The position numbers were made by a program, and so were the translations under genes. The notes beneath the pieces are model-generated. The model was given only the letters and a program-made list of their open reading frames with translations, searched no databases and was not told the origin of the DNA. A DNA stretch of 64,000 bases from Micromonospora sp. NBC_01699 (GTDB taxonomy: Bacteria; Actinomycetota; Actinomycetes; Mycobacteriales; Micromonosporaceae), in the NCBI RefSeq assembly GCF_036250065.1, contig NZ_CP109199.1, positions 372,001 to 436,000 of the forward strand, written 5' to 3'. Below, piece after piece: positions 20,735 to 29,608 of the stretch. Numbering within the stretch: position 1 is the first letter of the stretch; the number at the start of each line of letters is the position of its first letter.

Positions 20735-22924
20735 ATGACCCTGATCACCTTTGTCGTACCGGCCTACCGGGTCGAGGGCTACCTGCGGGAATGTCTCGAC
20801 TCGATTCTCGGGCAGCCGTTGCACGACATCGAGGTGATCGGGGTCGACGACCACTCCCCGGACAGCAGTGGCGAGATCTTCGCCGAGTACGCCGCCCGCG
20901 ACCCCCGGCTGACGGTGGTGTCGCTGCCGGAGAACGTGGGTCTGGGCGAGGCGCGCAACATCGGGCTCGACCGGGCCCACGGCGAGTACGTCTGGTTCGT
21001 CGACAGCGACGACTGGCTCGTGCCCGACTGCCTGCCGACGGTGGCCCGGCAACTGCGGGAGACCTCCCCGGAACTGCTGATCGTCGACCACGTCCGGGTG
21101 TACTGGGACAACTCGGTGCTGGGCAGCGCCATGCCGGAGCTGTTCCCGGACCTGCCGGGTTCGACCACGGTCAACCTGCGGCAGCGGCCGGAACTGATCC
21201 AACTGCTGCACACCGCCTGGAACAAGCTGGTCCGGCGGGACTTCCTGGTCGATCTCGGGCTCCGCTTCGGGCCCGGCTGGTACGAGGACGTGTCGTTCAC
21301 GTACCCGCTGATGGTGGCGGCGGAGCGGATCGGCGTACTCGACCTGGTCTGCGTCAACTACCGGCAGCGCCGGTCCGGCGCGATCACCCGTACCCGGGGG
21401 GACCGGCACTTCGAGGTCTTCCTGCACTGGCGCCGGGTGTTCGAGCTGATGGACGAGTGGGGGCCACGGGTCGACGACCTGCGCCCGCTGCTCTTCCAGC
21501 GGATGATCTGGCACTACCTGACCATCCTCGGCAACGGCGACCGGCTCGCCCCGAAGCTGCGGCCGGCGTTCTTCGCCCGGATGGTCGCCGACTACCGGCG
21601 GTGGCTGCCGGCGGGCGGTTACCCCGTGCCGGCGGGCGCCGAGGGGCTCAAGCACCGGCTGGTCGCCCGGGGCAACTGGCGTACGTTCAGCGCCCTGCGT
21701 ACGGCGTACCTGGTCCGGGGCCGGTTGCGCGACGGCGCCGGCGCGGCCCGGCGGACGGTGAAACCACCGGTCCGCCGGTCGGCCCGGCTCGGCCGCGACG
21801 CCGTCCTGCGCGGCTACTACCGGGCCCAGCTGCTGCTGCCGATGGACCCGTCGCTGGCCCTCTACGCCGCCTACTGGTACCGCGGCTACACCTGCAACCC
21901 GGCGGCGATCCACGCCAAGGCCCGCGAGCTGGCCCCGCACATCCGGGGCGTCTTCGTGGTCCGCCGCGACCGGGTGTCGAGCCTGCCGCCCGGCGTGCGG
22001 TACGTCGTCGCCGGCACACCCGCCTACTACCGGGCGCTGGCGCGGGCGAAGTGGCTGGTCAACAACGTCAACTTCCCCGACTATGTGGTCAAGCGGCCCG
22101 GTTCCGTGCACATCCAGACCCACCACGGCACCCCGGTCAAGGTGATGGGCCTGGACCAGCAGCGGTACCCGGCCGGCGCGCCGGGGATGCGGTTCACCAG
22201 GCTGCTGCGCCGGATCGACCGGTGGGACTTCAGCATCAGCTCGAACACCTTCTCCACCCAGATGTGGCACCGGGCGTACCCGGCGAACTACGTCGCGCTC
22301 GACACCGGCTACCCGCGCAACGACCGGCTGGCCAACGCGACCGCCGAGGAGGTCGCGCAGATCCGGGCCGATTTCGGCTTCGCAGCCGGGGACCGGGTGG
22401 TGCTCTACGCGCCGACCCACCGGGAACACCTGCCCGGCTACCGGCCGCCGTTCGACCCGACCGAGTTCGTCGAGGCGCTCGGCCCCCGGGGTCGGCTGCT
22501 GATGCGCAGCCACTACTTCCACGACCGGGAGGTCGCCGGTGTCCTCGGCGCCGCCGGCCGGGTCCTGGACGTCAGTGACCACCCGTCGGTCGAGGACCTC
22601 TACCTCGCCGCCGACGTGCTGGTCACCGACTACTCGTCGGCGATGTTCGACTACGGCACGCTGGACCGGCCGATCGTGATCTACGCCCCGGACTGGGACG
22701 CGTACCGGCTCGCCCGTGGGGTCTACTTCGACGTCACCGCGCAACCGCCGGGGGCGGTCGCCACCGGTTTCCCGGACCTGCTGGACCTGTTCCGCACCGA
22801 CGCGGTCGACAACGACGCGGCCACGAACGCCCGAACCCGGTTCCGGGCCCGGTTCTGCGCCCTGGACGACGGCCGGGCCGCCGAGCGGGTGGTACGCCGG
22901 ACGCTGCTCGGCGAGCCCGGCTGA
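20735..22924 (+). CDS. GT2 glycosyltransferase fused to CDP-glycerol glycerophosphotransferase
   Basis: The product has 729 residues and two catalytic modules. Residues 1 to about 250 are a GT-A glycosyltransferase (ITFVVPAYRVEGYLRECLDS, ENVGLGEARNIGLDRA, FVDSDDWLVPD). From about 370 to the end it is a TagF/TagB-type glycerophosphotransferase: NNVNFPDYVVKRPG, the catalytic HHGTPVKVMG at about 463, VVLYAPTHRE, and VTDYSSAMFDYG at about 630. It probably adds both a sugar and a polyol phosphate when building a teichoic-acid-like polymer. ATG 20735 is preferred over GTG 20705 because the GT2 strand begins right after it. It follows the exporter genes by 72 nt. Confidence 0.88.
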   Translation: MTLITFVVPAYRVEGYLRECLDSILGQPLHDIEVIGVDDHSPDSSGEIFAEYAARDPRLTVVSLPENVGLGEARNIGLDRAHGEYVWFVDSDDWLVPDCLPTVARQLRETSPELLIVDHVRVYWDNSVLGSAMPELFPDLPGSTTVNLRQRPELIQLLHTAWNKLVRRDFLVDLGLRFGPGWYEDVSFTYPLMVAAERIGVLDLVCVNYRQRRSGAITRTRGDRHFEVFLHWRRVFELMDEWGPRVDDLRPLLFQRMIWHYLTILGNGDRLAPKLRPAFFARMVADYRRWLPAGGYPVPAGAEGLKHRLVARGNWRTFSALRTAYLVRGRLRDGAGAARRTVKPPVRRSARLGRDAVLRGYYRAQLLLPMDPSLALYAAYWYRGYTCNPAAIHAKARELAPHIRGVFVVRRDRVSSLPPGVRYVVAGTPAYYRALARAKWLVNNVNFPDYVVKRPGSVHIQTHHGTPVKVMGLDQQRYPAGAPGMRFTRLLRRIDRWDFSISSNTFSTQMWHRAYPANYVALDTGYPRNDRLANATAEEVAQIRADFGFAAGDRVVLYAPTHREHLPGYRPPFDPTEFVEALGPRGRLLMRSHYFHDREVAGVLGAAGRVLDVSDHPSVEDLYLAADVLVTDYSSAMFDYGTLDRPIVIYAPDWDAYRLARGVYFDVTAQPPGAVATGFPDLLDLFRTDAVDNDAATNARTRFRARFCALDDGRAAERVVRRTLLGEPG

Positions 22925-22929
22925 CCCGG

Positions 22930-25314
22930 GTGCCGGAATTGGGGGCGTCGATCACCGTCGTGGTGCCGATCCACAACGTTCGCCGCTACCTGGTCGACTG
23001 TCTCGACTCGATCGCCGGGCAGACCTACCCGGACCTGGACGTGGTGCTGGTCGACGACGGGTCGACCGACGACAGCGGCGAGATCGCCGAGCGGTACGCC
23101 CGGACCGACGACCGGTTCCGGCTGATCAGGCAGCCCAACCGGGGGCTCGGCGCCGCCCGGAACACCGGGATCGAGGCCGCCGCCGGTGACTACCTGAGCT
23201 TCGTCGACAGCGACGACCTACTGCCGCCGTACGCGCTGGAGGTGCTGGTGGGCGCGTTACGGCAGACCGGCTCCGACTTCGCCTCCGGCAACGTCGCCCT
23301 GCTCACCGCCCGTGGCCTGCGGCAGTCGCCGCTGCACCGGGGCACCCATCGGGCCACCGCCCTGCGGACCAGCCTGAAGGCCCGGCGGAACCTGGTCTAC
23401 GACCGGCTGGCCTGCAACAAGGTCTTCCGCCGGTCGTTCTGGGAGCGGCACGGGCTTCGGTTCCCGGAGGGGGTCCGCTACGAGGACATCCCGGTGACCG
23501 TGCCCGCGTACGCGCTGGCCGGCTCGGTCGACGTGCTCGACCTGCCGGTCTACTACTGGCGCCAGCGTGAGCCGGGCGCCGAGTTGTCGATCACCCAGCG
23601 GCAGCACGAGGTGCGCAACCTGGTCGACCGGTTCGCCGCCGTCGACAGCGCCAGCCGGTCGCTCGCCGCGCTAGACCGAGGGCTCAAGGACTGGTACGAC
23701 GAGACCACGCTCGTCAACGACCTGAGGATCTTCCTGGACCTGCTGCCCGACGTCGACCAGACGTACCGGGAGCGTTTTCGCGACCTGGCCACCGACTACC
23801 TGAGCCGGGTCGACGACCGGGTGCTCGACCGGCTGGTCCCCCGACTGCGGGTGGCCTGGCACCTGGCCCGCGCGCGGGCCCTGCCGGAACTGGTCGAGGT
23901 GGTGGCGGCCAGCCGGCTCGACGCCACCCCGCCGGTGGTTCGTCGGGGCGGCGGGCGCTACCTCCGGTTGCCGCTGCTCGACGCCGGTCACCCGGCCGCA
24001 CCCCGGCGACTGTTCCGGCTCGGGCCGGGAGTGCGGACCGAGGTGCACGAGGCACGCTGGGTCGACGGCCGCCTGCACGTACGCGGCCTGGCGTACGACG
24101 TGATCCGTGGGGCGGCCCGACCGTGGGTGTCGGCGCGGGTGTTCTGGCTGCGTGAGGCCACCGGGCGGCGGCGTATCCGGCTGCTGCCGAGCCGACCCCG
24201 CCGGGTGGCGCAGGTGGCCGCCTCGGTCCCGTACGGCTGGTCCGGGTTCTCCGCCGTGGTCGACCCGCGCCGGTTGGGCGGCCGGGAGGGCTGGCGGCCC
24301 GGCGAGTGGGTGTTCAACGTGGCGTTGGTCAATCCCGGCGGCCCGCAGCGGCGCACCCTCGGCCTCGGCGACGCCCGGCCGGCGCTGCCGGCCCGCTGGG
24401 TGGCCCACGGCGTACGGGTGGTGCCCTACCCGCACCGGACCGGCTTGCGGCTGCGGGTGGAACGGCCCCGCGCGTGGATCACCGGCACCCGGATCGACGG
24501 GGCGGATCTGCTGGTCGAGGGCCGGGCGCTGACCCACCCGCCGGGGGCGGCACTCCGGCTCGCCCGGACCACGGGCGTGCTCTGGCGCTCGTATCCGGTC
24601 GAGCCGGTCGACGATGGCCCGGCTCCGGCCGACCGGGTGGGAACTGACCCGTCCGGCCCCGGACCGGTGTCGTCCGGGGTCGGCTGGGCGGCCCGGATTC
24701 CGCTCGCCGACCTGGTCGCCGGCGCCGGCCCGGCCTACCGGTCGCCCCTGGTCGGTGAGGTGGGTCCCGGCTGGCGGGTGACCTTCGTCGATCCGGGCGG
24801 TGAGACGTCGGAGTTGCCGATCGTCGCCGGCTTCACCGGTGTCCGGCGGATCGTCGGCGAGGTGGAGGTGCTCGCCGCTGCGACCGACGACGAGGTGTTG
24901 TCGCTGCGGGTGCTCCCGCCCGGCCCGGTGGTGTACGACGCCGACCTGGCCGACGGCCTGCTCTCGCTCGCAGGTGGGCTGCCCGGGGGTGAATACGACT
25001 GGGGTGACCTGCGGATCGTGCTGCGCCAGCGGACCGGCGCGGACCCTTACGAGGTGCCGGCGCCGGACCTCGAACTGTCGACCGAGGTGTCCACCGGCTG
25101 GCGGGTACGGATCCCCGTCGCCGGTCTGACCGGGCTGCCCGACGGCGACTGGCTGCTGCTCTACCGACGCACCGCCGACGCGCCCCCGGCCAACCTGACC
25201 TTCGACATCATCGCCCGACCCTCACTCCCCCAGGACATCGAGGTAGCAGGCCGCCGGCTGGAACTACTACCAACCCGCGACCAAGAAACAATCCGCCTAA
25301 CCCCACCGACCTAA
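22930..25314 (+). CDS. GT2 glycosyltransferase with long accessory C-terminal region
   Basis: The product has 794 residues. The N-terminal 300 residues are a GT-A domain (ITVVVPIHNVRRYLVDCLDS, VLVDDGSTDDSGEIAERYAR, GLGAARNTGIEAAAGDYLSF, FVDSDDLLPPYALE). The remaining 450 residues are probably beta-rich modules of a kind found in actinobacterial teichoic acid glycosyltransferases; I see no second catalytic site. The gene begins 5 nt after the TagF-like fusion. Its last 30 or so codons (about 25225 onward) use CTA, CCA, CAA, GAA and ACA, unlike the rest, and form one arm of the inverted repeat described at 25294. Confidence 0.87.
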   Translation: MPELGASITVVVPIHNVRRYLVDCLDSIAGQTYPDLDVVLVDDGSTDDSGEIAERYARTDDRFRLIRQPNRGLGAARNTGIEAAAGDYLSFVDSDDLLPPYALEVLVGALRQTGSDFASGNVALLTARGLRQSPLHRGTHRATALRTSLKARRNLVYDRLACNKVFRRSFWERHGLRFPEGVRYEDIPVTVPAYALAGSVDVLDLPVYYWRQREPGAELSITQRQHEVRNLVDRFAAVDSASRSLAALDRGLKDWYDETTLVNDLRIFLDLLPDVDQTYRERFRDLATDYLSRVDDRVLDRLVPRLRVAWHLARARALPELVEVVAASRLDATPPVVRRGGGRYLRLPLLDAGHPAAPRRLFRLGPGVRTEVHEARWVDGRLHVRGLAYDVIRGAARPWVSARVFWLREATGRRRIRLLPSRPRRVAQVAASVPYGWSGFSAVVDPRRLGGREGWRPGEWVFNVALVNPGGPQRRTLGLGDARPALPARWVAHGVRVVPYPHRTGLRLRVERPRAWITGTRIDGADLLVEGRALTHPPGAALRLARTTGVLWRSYPVEPVDDGPAPADRVGTDPSGPGPVSSGVGWAARIPLADLVAGAGPAYRSPLVGEVGPGWRVTFVDPGGETSELPIVAGFTGVRRIVGEVEVLAAATDDEVLSLRVLPPGPVVYDADLADGLLSLAGGLPGGEYDWGDLRIVLRQRTGADPYEVPAPDLELSTEVSTGWRVRIPVAGLTGLPDGDWLLLYRRTADAPPANLTFDIIARPSLPQDIEVAGRRLELLPTRDQETIRLTPPT

Positions 25315-25508
25315 CCCCCTCCCCCTCCCCCTCCCGCTCCCTCCTCCCTCCCTCCTCCCCGATTTCGTCGACGATCTTGCACTTGTGGTGCCCTAGGTTA
25401 GGACACTTGTCCGGATTTGTGCACGGCCACAACTGCAAGATCGCCGCCCCGGGGGGTGGGGGAGGGGAGGGGGAGGGGGAGGGGGTCAGGTTGGTGGTGG
25501 GGTTGGGC
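25294..25508. repeat. Nested inverted repeat spanning two convergent gene ends
   Basis: The outer arms are 25294-25335 and 25465-25508. Each runs from the last codons of a gene (Pro/Thr codons, then TAA or TGA) directly into three CCCCCT hexamers on its own coding strand, and the arms match with a 3-nt gap and a few substitutions. Inside lies a hairpin, 25372-25388 with 25427-25443. The tracts are C/T-rich on one strand and G-rich on the other, so G-quadruplex or triplex structures are possible. It may act as a bidirectional terminator or be a dispersed genomic repeat. Confidence 0.85.
25372..25443. terminator. Central hairpin between convergent GT genes
   Basis: CGATCTTGCACTTGTGG (25372-25388) pairs with 25427-25443, 16 of 17 positions complementary, around a 38-nt loop. 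It lies equally far from both flanking stops. Confidence 0.6.
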
Positions 25509-27141
25509 GGTTGACTCGGCGGTGGACTTTGCGGGCGACGCCCATGGCGGCTTGGCGGGCGACGAAACGGGTGGCGCTGGCCAGGGAGCGCACGCCGCCG
25601 ACCGCGACGGTTTCGGCGTCGCCGAACTGTCGGCGGGACCGCTTGCCGGCCGGGTGCACCAACCGGGGCCGGGGCGGGACCAGCCCGGCCGGGGAGAGCA
25701 GGCCGAGGTTGACCACCCCGAACTCGTCGCCGCTGACCCAGCGTTCGCCGGACACCTCGGCCACCACCTTGTCGAGCTGCTCGCCCGGTCGGCGTACCCG
25801 TTCGGCCCGGCTGAGTGCGGAGGTACGCCACAGCGCCAGTGCCTCCGCCGGGGACGTCGCACCGGCGGGCAGCAGCCGGACCAGCCCGGCCTGCCACTCG
25901 TCGGCCTCCGACACCATCCGGCGTACGGTGTTGACGTCCACGCCCAGGTGCGGCGGGACGTTGAGCAGGAACGGGGACGGGAACACGGTGTCCGGCGCCT
26001 GGCGTACCAGTTCGACCCGGGGCTCCGAGCGGTAGGTGACCGCGAGCAGCCGCCGGTCGAGCAGCGGGTCGGCGAGTACGGAGCGCCGGTTGTCCTCGAT
26101 CGCGTCCCAGTCCGCCACCAGCTTGATCAGCAGGTCGGTCTGGTCCCCGGCGAGCAGCCGGTCGACGCAGGCGCGGACCAGTTCGAACGACCCCTCGGCC
26201 GGCACCACCGCCGTGATCAGCGGGACGGCCCAGGACCGGTTCGGGGCCGGCCGCAGGTAACGCGGCAGTGGCATCAAATCGGCCAGGTAGGGGTGGTTGT
26301 AGCGGCGGAGCGCCTCGCCCCTGGTCTGCATGTGGGTGGCACCCAGGTGCCAGCTGCCGGCGCGTGGTTCGGGGATGAAGACCGCACCGAGCTGGGTCAG
26401 CCGGTAGCCGAACTCGGTGTCCTCGCCCAGTCGCAGTTCAGGGTTGAGTCCGCCGGCGGCGAGGTACAGGGTGCGGGTCAGCGCGGCGGTCGCACCGACG
26501 TGGGCCCGGAAGTTGAGGTGGTCACCGCCCCGGAGCTGGTCGGTGTCGTTGATCAGCTTCTCGACGTAGTCGTGCGGCTCGGTGTCCTGCACCCGGTAGA
26601 GCTTGTCGAGGGTGCCGGCCATGCTCCGCTCGGAGACCTCCTCCGGCGTCGGGAAGTCGCTCGCCACGAACCGCTTGTAACCGAGAGTGACGGCCTCTTC
26701 GGAGACGTGGTGCCAGCGAACCTGGGCCTCGACGTGCTCCGGGAAGACGACCATGTCGGCGTCCAGCCAGTGCAGGATGTCGCCGCCGCTGTTCATCGCG
26801 CCGACGTGCAGGGCGTTGGACCGGCCCCAACCGGTCGAGTGCTCCGGCACCCGGACGATCCGGCAGTTGGCCGGCCGGATCTTCGGCAGTTCCAGCGGCG
26901 GCTCGCTGCCGTCGTCGGCCACTACCACTTCGAGCAGGTGCTCTGGGTACGTCTGGTGGCTCAGCGAGGCCAGGGTGAGGTTGAGCGTCTCCTGGCAGTT
27001 GTATGCGGGAATGACAACCGAGACCGACCTCGTCGGCTGCCATTCGCCAATTTTGCCTGGCTTGAGCGGGCTCCAATCGTTACGGACCAACCTGACCTGA
27101 TGCTGGTGCGCATCCGACGGGACGCGATTCCGGCTCGACAC
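25486..27141 (-). CDS. GT2 glycosyltransferase
   Basis: The product has about 551 residues. A GT-A domain occupies roughly residues 35-290: VSVVIPAYNCQETLNLTLAS, VVVADDGSEPPLELPKI, STGWGRSNALHVGAMNSGGD, HWLDADMVVFPEHVEAQ (metal site) and a late LGEDTEFGYRLTQLG motif. A C-terminal region of about 250 residues without recognised motifs follows. The start is uncertain: GTG 27141 is my choice, TTG 27165 is also in frame, and neither has a convincing ribosome site. It is convergent with the GT at 22930 and divergent from the GT at 27452. The acceptor is unknown; context suggests the same surface polymer. Confidence 0.82.
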   Translation of the reverse strand: MSSRNRVPSDAHQHQVRLVRNDWSPLKPGKIGEWQPTRSVSVVIPAYNCQETLNLTLASLSHQTYPEHLLEVVVADDGSEPPLELPKIRPANCRIVRVPEHSTGWGRSNALHVGAMNSGGDILHWLDADMVVFPEHVEAQVRWHHVSEEAVTLGYKRFVASDFPTPEEVSERSMAGTLDKLYRVQDTEPHDYVEKLINDTDQLRGGDHLNFRAHVGATAALTRTLYLAAGGLNPELRLGEDTEFGYRLTQLGAVFIPEPRAGSWHLGATHMQTRGEALRRYNHPYLADLMPLPRYLRPAPNRSWAVPLITAVVPAEGSFELVRACVDRLLAGDQTDLLIKLVADWDAIEDNRRSVLADPLLDRRLLAVTYRSEPRVELVRQAPDTVFPSPFLLNVPPHLGVDVNTVRRMVSEADEWQAGLVRLLPAGATSPAEALALWRTSALSRAERVRRPGEQLDKVVAEVSGERWVSGDEFGVVNLGLLSPAGLVPPRPRLVHPAGKRSRRQFGDAETVAVGGVRSLASATRFVARQAAMGVARKVHRRVNRPTPPPT

Positions 27142-27451
27142 GAGCCACAGTCTAACGATGTGCAACCGCCGCGCCGGGCGGTGCTGGCTGACCGCCCCTT
27201 TCGTACGACGGGGAGACGGCCTCCGGTCGACCCGAACGTAACCGGTTCGGAGCAGCCCGTACCGGGCCCCGGTAAATAGCCCCTGCGGTTCACTTCCGGG
27301 CCCCCGGGCCCGACCGGCGCGTACGCTTTTGGCGGGCTATCGTGGAATCTTCGGGGTTGTCAGTACGGCTGTGACGGCGTCTGTCCGGCACCACAGCGGT
27401 CGGTGGCGGGCCCGCCCTCGGCCGCCAACAGACGCAGAGAGGGACCGGGTT

Positions 27452-29461
27452 TTGTCGAGCAAGGACGCGCCGGAGATGTACACCCGCTGGCGGGTGGTGG
27501 TGGGTGACCGGCGAGGTCTACGCCGCCGACGATGGCCGGCCGTGATGATGGGCTCCGGTCTGACCGAGGTGCCGGGCCGACCCGGAAAGCGGTCAATGCC
27601 GGGGGTCGGCGACCAGGTGAGCCGGCTGGCGATCGCCGCGGAGTCGGTCGACTGGCTGTGGCATCTGCTCGAACATCCCGTCTCGCTGATCCAGGTACGC
27701 CGGGTGACGGTCGTGGTCGACTCGTGGCGGGTCCCCGAGAGCGGCTGGTCCGGCCGGCTCGGCGCGCTCCGGCACGTACTCGCGTACCGGACGCGGTTTC
27801 CCCGCTCCAGCGAGGGCCGGGCGATGGTCGAGATCGAGGTGCGCTGGCCGACCCAGCTACGTTCGGTGATTGCCGCCATCGTTCCGTTGCTCACCCCGGT
27901 CCGCCCGCTGCCGCAGCCGGCGAGCGCCGACGTGACCGCGCAGGACGTACTGCCGGCGTGGCTCGGCGGTGGACAGAACATCGCCCCGGTCTCCGGCGCG
28001 CTGCCGGAGAACAACGACATCCGGGCGCACGACGTGGTGCTCACCGCCAGCGGCGAGTCACGTCCGCTACAGCAGCCGGCCGTCACCGAGACCAGCGTCG
28101 TCGAGCTGGTGGACTCCGCGGTGGCCGCCCCGACCCCGGCCGACCTGTATGCGACCACACTGGCCGCCGGGCCGTACGGTGCCGGTGTCGCCGCCCGGCC
28201 GGCGACCGTCCTGGTCGACCTCGAACGCTCGGTGGTGCGCCGCCGCTACGGTCCGTTCGGACGCTCGGCCGACCGGGCTGAGTTGATCTTCACCGACGCC
28301 GAGGACGGCTGGGGCTACCGGATCACCGGTCCGGCGGGTCTGCTCCGCGCGGGTCGGATCGACCGGCCCTGGCTCGGCGAGGAGGCGCTCGCGGCGCTGG
28401 CCAAGACCGGGGTGGTGCACTGCGCCACGGTTCCGGCCCGGCACCCGGTCGCCGAGGCCGCGTTCCTGGTGCACCTGACCCTGGCCGGCCTGCTGGTGCA
28501 CGTACCGGGGCTGCCGGACGCGGTCGGCGAACACCTGGCCGACGAGGTGCGGGACGCGCTGCGCGCGGACCTGCCCGCCCCCTCCGACGACCTGGAGTGG
28601 GAGGTACGCGCGGTAGCGCTGCGCCGGTCGGCCATGCGCCTGCACGCCAGCGGGTTCGCGCTGCCCCGGCTCGCCGCCAGCACCTTCCCGAACCTGACGG
28701 CGGTGCCGTCGGTGAGCGCGTTGCTGGTGACCAAGCGGCTCCAGCACGTGATCGAGGCGGTCAACGCCATCGAGAACCAGACGTACCCGAACCTGGAGAT
28801 CGTGCTCTGCCTGCACGGCGTCGAACTGCCGGCGGAACTGCGGGCCCGGGTGACCCGCGGTTCGCGGCCGATAGAGATCATGACGCTGCCGCCGGAGCAC
28901 GGTTTCGGTGAGGCGATCGGCGCCGCCACCGCCCGCGCCCGCGGCAGTCTGGTGACCAAGTTCGACGACGACGACACGTACGGGCCGGAGCACGTCTGGG
29001 ACCTGGTGCTCGCCCGGCACTACTCCGGCGCGACCATGGTCGGCAAGGGTGCCGAGTTCGTCTACCTCCAGACCCTGGACACCACGGTCCGCCGGTCCGC
29101 CGGCTTCGCCGAGGAGTACGTCCCGGTGGTGGCCGGCGGCACGATGCTGATCAGCCGGGGTGACCTGGAGCAGGTGGGCGGTTGGCGCCCGGTGCCGCGC
29201 TCGATCGACCGGGGACTGCTCGACCGGGTCCGCCGCGCCGGTGGCCTGATCTACCGGACCCACCCGCTCGGTTACGTCTACCAACGGCGGTCGGACGGCC
29301 ACACCTGGGATCCGGGTCTGGAGTATTTCCTGCGCGGCTCCGGGATGCAGTGGTCGGGGCTGCCCCGGCACCGGGAGTTCGGCACCGAGTCCAGCCTCAC
29401 CGGACTGACCGAACTGGACGTCGACCGTGAGTCCGAGCCCTGGGCGGTGCACCGCCGCTGA
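27452..29461 (+). CDS. Large GT2-like glycosyltransferase with unassigned N-terminal region
   Basis: The product has about 669 residues. The GT-A domain is at the C-terminus, from about residue 425: VSALLVTKRLQHVIEAVNAI, NLEIVLCLHGVE, TARARGSLVTKFDDDDTYGP (the acidic metal site) and GGTMLISRGDLEQVGGWRPV. The N-terminal 420 residues, with an EHPVSLIQVRRVTVVVDSWR segment and mixed alpha/beta character, match nothing I recognise. TTG 27452 follows GAGAGGGA; ATG 27476 after AAGGA is an alternative start. It closes the glycopolymer region. Confidence 0.78.
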   Translation: MSSKDAPEMYTRWRVVVGDRRGLRRRRWPAVMMGSGLTEVPGRPGKRSMPGVGDQVSRLAIAAESVDWLWHLLEHPVSLIQVRRVTVVVDSWRVPESGWSGRLGALRHVLAYRTRFPRSSEGRAMVEIEVRWPTQLRSVIAAIVPLLTPVRPLPQPASADVTAQDVLPAWLGGGQNIAPVSGALPENNDIRAHDVVLTASGESRPLQQPAVTETSVVELVDSAVAAPTPADLYATTLAAGPYGAGVAARPATVLVDLERSVVRRRYGPFGRSADRAELIFTDAEDGWGYRITGPAGLLRAGRIDRPWLGEEALAALAKTGVVHCATVPARHPVAEAAFLVHLTLAGLLVHVPGLPDAVGEHLADEVRDALRADLPAPSDDLEWEVRAVALRRSAMRLHASGFALPRLAASTFPNLTAVPSVSALLVTKRLQHVIEAVNAIENQTYPNLEIVLCLHGVELPAELRARVTRGSRPIEIMTLPPEHGFGEAIGAATARARGSLVTKFDDDDTYGPEHVWDLVLARHYSGATMVGKGAEFVYLQTLDTTVRRSAGFAEEYVPVVAGGTMLISRGDLEQVGGWRPVPRSIDRGLLDRVRRAGGLIYRTHPLGYVYQRRSDGHTWDPGLEYFLRGSGMQWSGLPRHREFGTESSLTGLTELDVDRESEPWAVHRR

Positions 29462-29608
29462 CCAGCGGTCGATGCCTAGCAGAGTCCCTTTGCGGGCGAG
29501 TTACCGTCTCGTCACAGTATGAGCATGGCACGTTTACCCGATGTGCGAGGGCGATGATCCTCGTCACAGTCATCTCGGGGACCGGCTCGATGCTGCGGGG
29601 AGGTGACG

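Noticed and set aside
19982-22744. A 920-codon open frame on the minus strand
   Set aside because: It lies opposite the exporter ATPase and TagF-like genes, which show conserved motifs; its translation is Val/Arg/Gly/Asp-rich and featureless, as expected opposite GC3-biased genes.
25451-25485. G-rich tract as a telomere-like or origin element
   Set aside because: It is one arm of an inverted repeat tied to two gene ends; no DnaA boxes, replication genes or terminal repeats are nearby.
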